A DNA stretch of 5,686 nucleotides, taken from assembly GCA_011330835.1 (NCBI GenBank), contig DRPO01000162.1, positions 1 through 5,686 on the forward strand. Reading direction: 5' to 3'. Source of the DNA: Gammaproteobacteria bacterium (lineage in GTDB: Bacteria > Pseudomonadota > Gammaproteobacteria > UWMA-0217). The notes beneath the pieces are model-generated. The model saw nothing but the letters and a program-made list of their open reading frames with translations. It was not told the origin of the DNA and searched no databases. The position numbers and the translations under genes were made by a program. Shown here in pieces: positions 5,499 through 5,686 of this stretch. How positions within the stretch are numbered: the first letter of the stretch is position 1; each line of letters starts with the position of its first letter.

Positions 5499-5686
5499 GC
5501 CTGCAATCGGCCAAATCTCAGGCAAACGACGGGGTCGCGCGCTCGGGGCAAACCATGGCGACGCGAGAGGCGATGGCAACGGTTCTTTCTCAAGCGGGTT
5601 TTGAGGTCGGTTTCGCGCCCCTGGGGTTGTGGCGCGTCAGCAGGACGAAGCGAGTATTAATCGTTGCGTATATTCTCGCAGTCACG

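Larger units (their letters stand above)
5173..5686. other. Region without a recognisable gene
   Basis: I find no open reading frame here that looks like a conserved protein and no tRNA. A minus-strand frame starting at a TTG near 5579 encodes a hydrophobic run (ALFIWIGLFVIVTLL), but it reads straight through the terminator at 5354-5378, so I do not call it. The region holds that terminator, two short inverted repeats (5388-5400 and 5485-5498), and the leader of the OmpA-family gene. No well-spaced -35/-10 pair stands out for that gene; a GATAAT at 5235-5230 lacks a matching -35 box. Confidence 0.6.

Noticed and set aside
5244..5579. Minus-strand frame of 111 residues with a hydrophobic stretch (ALFIWIGLFVIVTLL)
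   Set aside because: It begins only at a TTG and runs through the strong terminator at 5354-5378, which a real gene would not do. I see no family resemblance.

Overview
The window looks like a chromosomal stretch of a GC-rich gammaproteobacterium. The evidence is an Lnt with the E. coli-type catalytic layout, a YaiL-like DUF2058 protein (a family I associate mainly with gammaproteobacteria), an OmpA-family outer-membrane protein, and proteobacterial-type intergenic repeats of the 'CHSREGGNP' class. I cannot name the genus. A purple sulfur bacterium or a relative is only a guess. Every gene I can support lies on the minus strand, so transcription runs from high to low coordinates.

Layout, in the direction of transcription. 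At 5173-5686 there is an intergenic stretch with no convincing gene. It carries a strong intrinsic terminator (5354-5378) that ends some minus-strand transcript starting further upstream. At 5172-3793 there is an OmpA-family protein: a beta-barrel, a Pro/Gln/Arg-rich linker, a TSP3-like calcium loop and a peptidoglycan-binding OmpA domain. At about 3707-3421 there is a repeat-rich spacer, copy B of a repeat that also lies after lnt, with a 97-bp 'CHSREGGNP'-type element inside it. A good sigma70-like promoter (3322-3350) then drives an apparent four-gene operon: a small membrane-anchored protein of unknown function (3288-2836), a wrecked ABC exporter gene (2831-2424), a DUF2058/YaiL-like protein (2427-1870) and apolipoprotein N-acyltransferase lnt (1799-231). 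Copy A of the repeat follows lnt (59-229).

The most unusual part is 2424-2835. It is not empty intergenic DNA. Read on the minus strand, it holds the first ~55 codons and the last ~30 codons of an ABC exporter, with most of the membrane domain and the whole ATPase core missing. A 165-bp fold-back element with 31-bp arms (29/31 matching) sits at the junction. There is also an in-frame TGA at codon 5. The end of the dead gene still overlaps the DUF2058 start by ATGA, so the operon kept its 3' half in register.

How the genes relate: Lnt finishes lipoprotein maturation in the inner membrane, and the OmpA-family protein probably links the outer membrane to peptidoglycan, so the window has an envelope theme. 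The ABC exporter and the small anchored protein probably once worked together (inference from their 4-bp spacing). I see no phage, CRISPR, defence or toxin-antitoxin genes, and no tRNA or rRNA.
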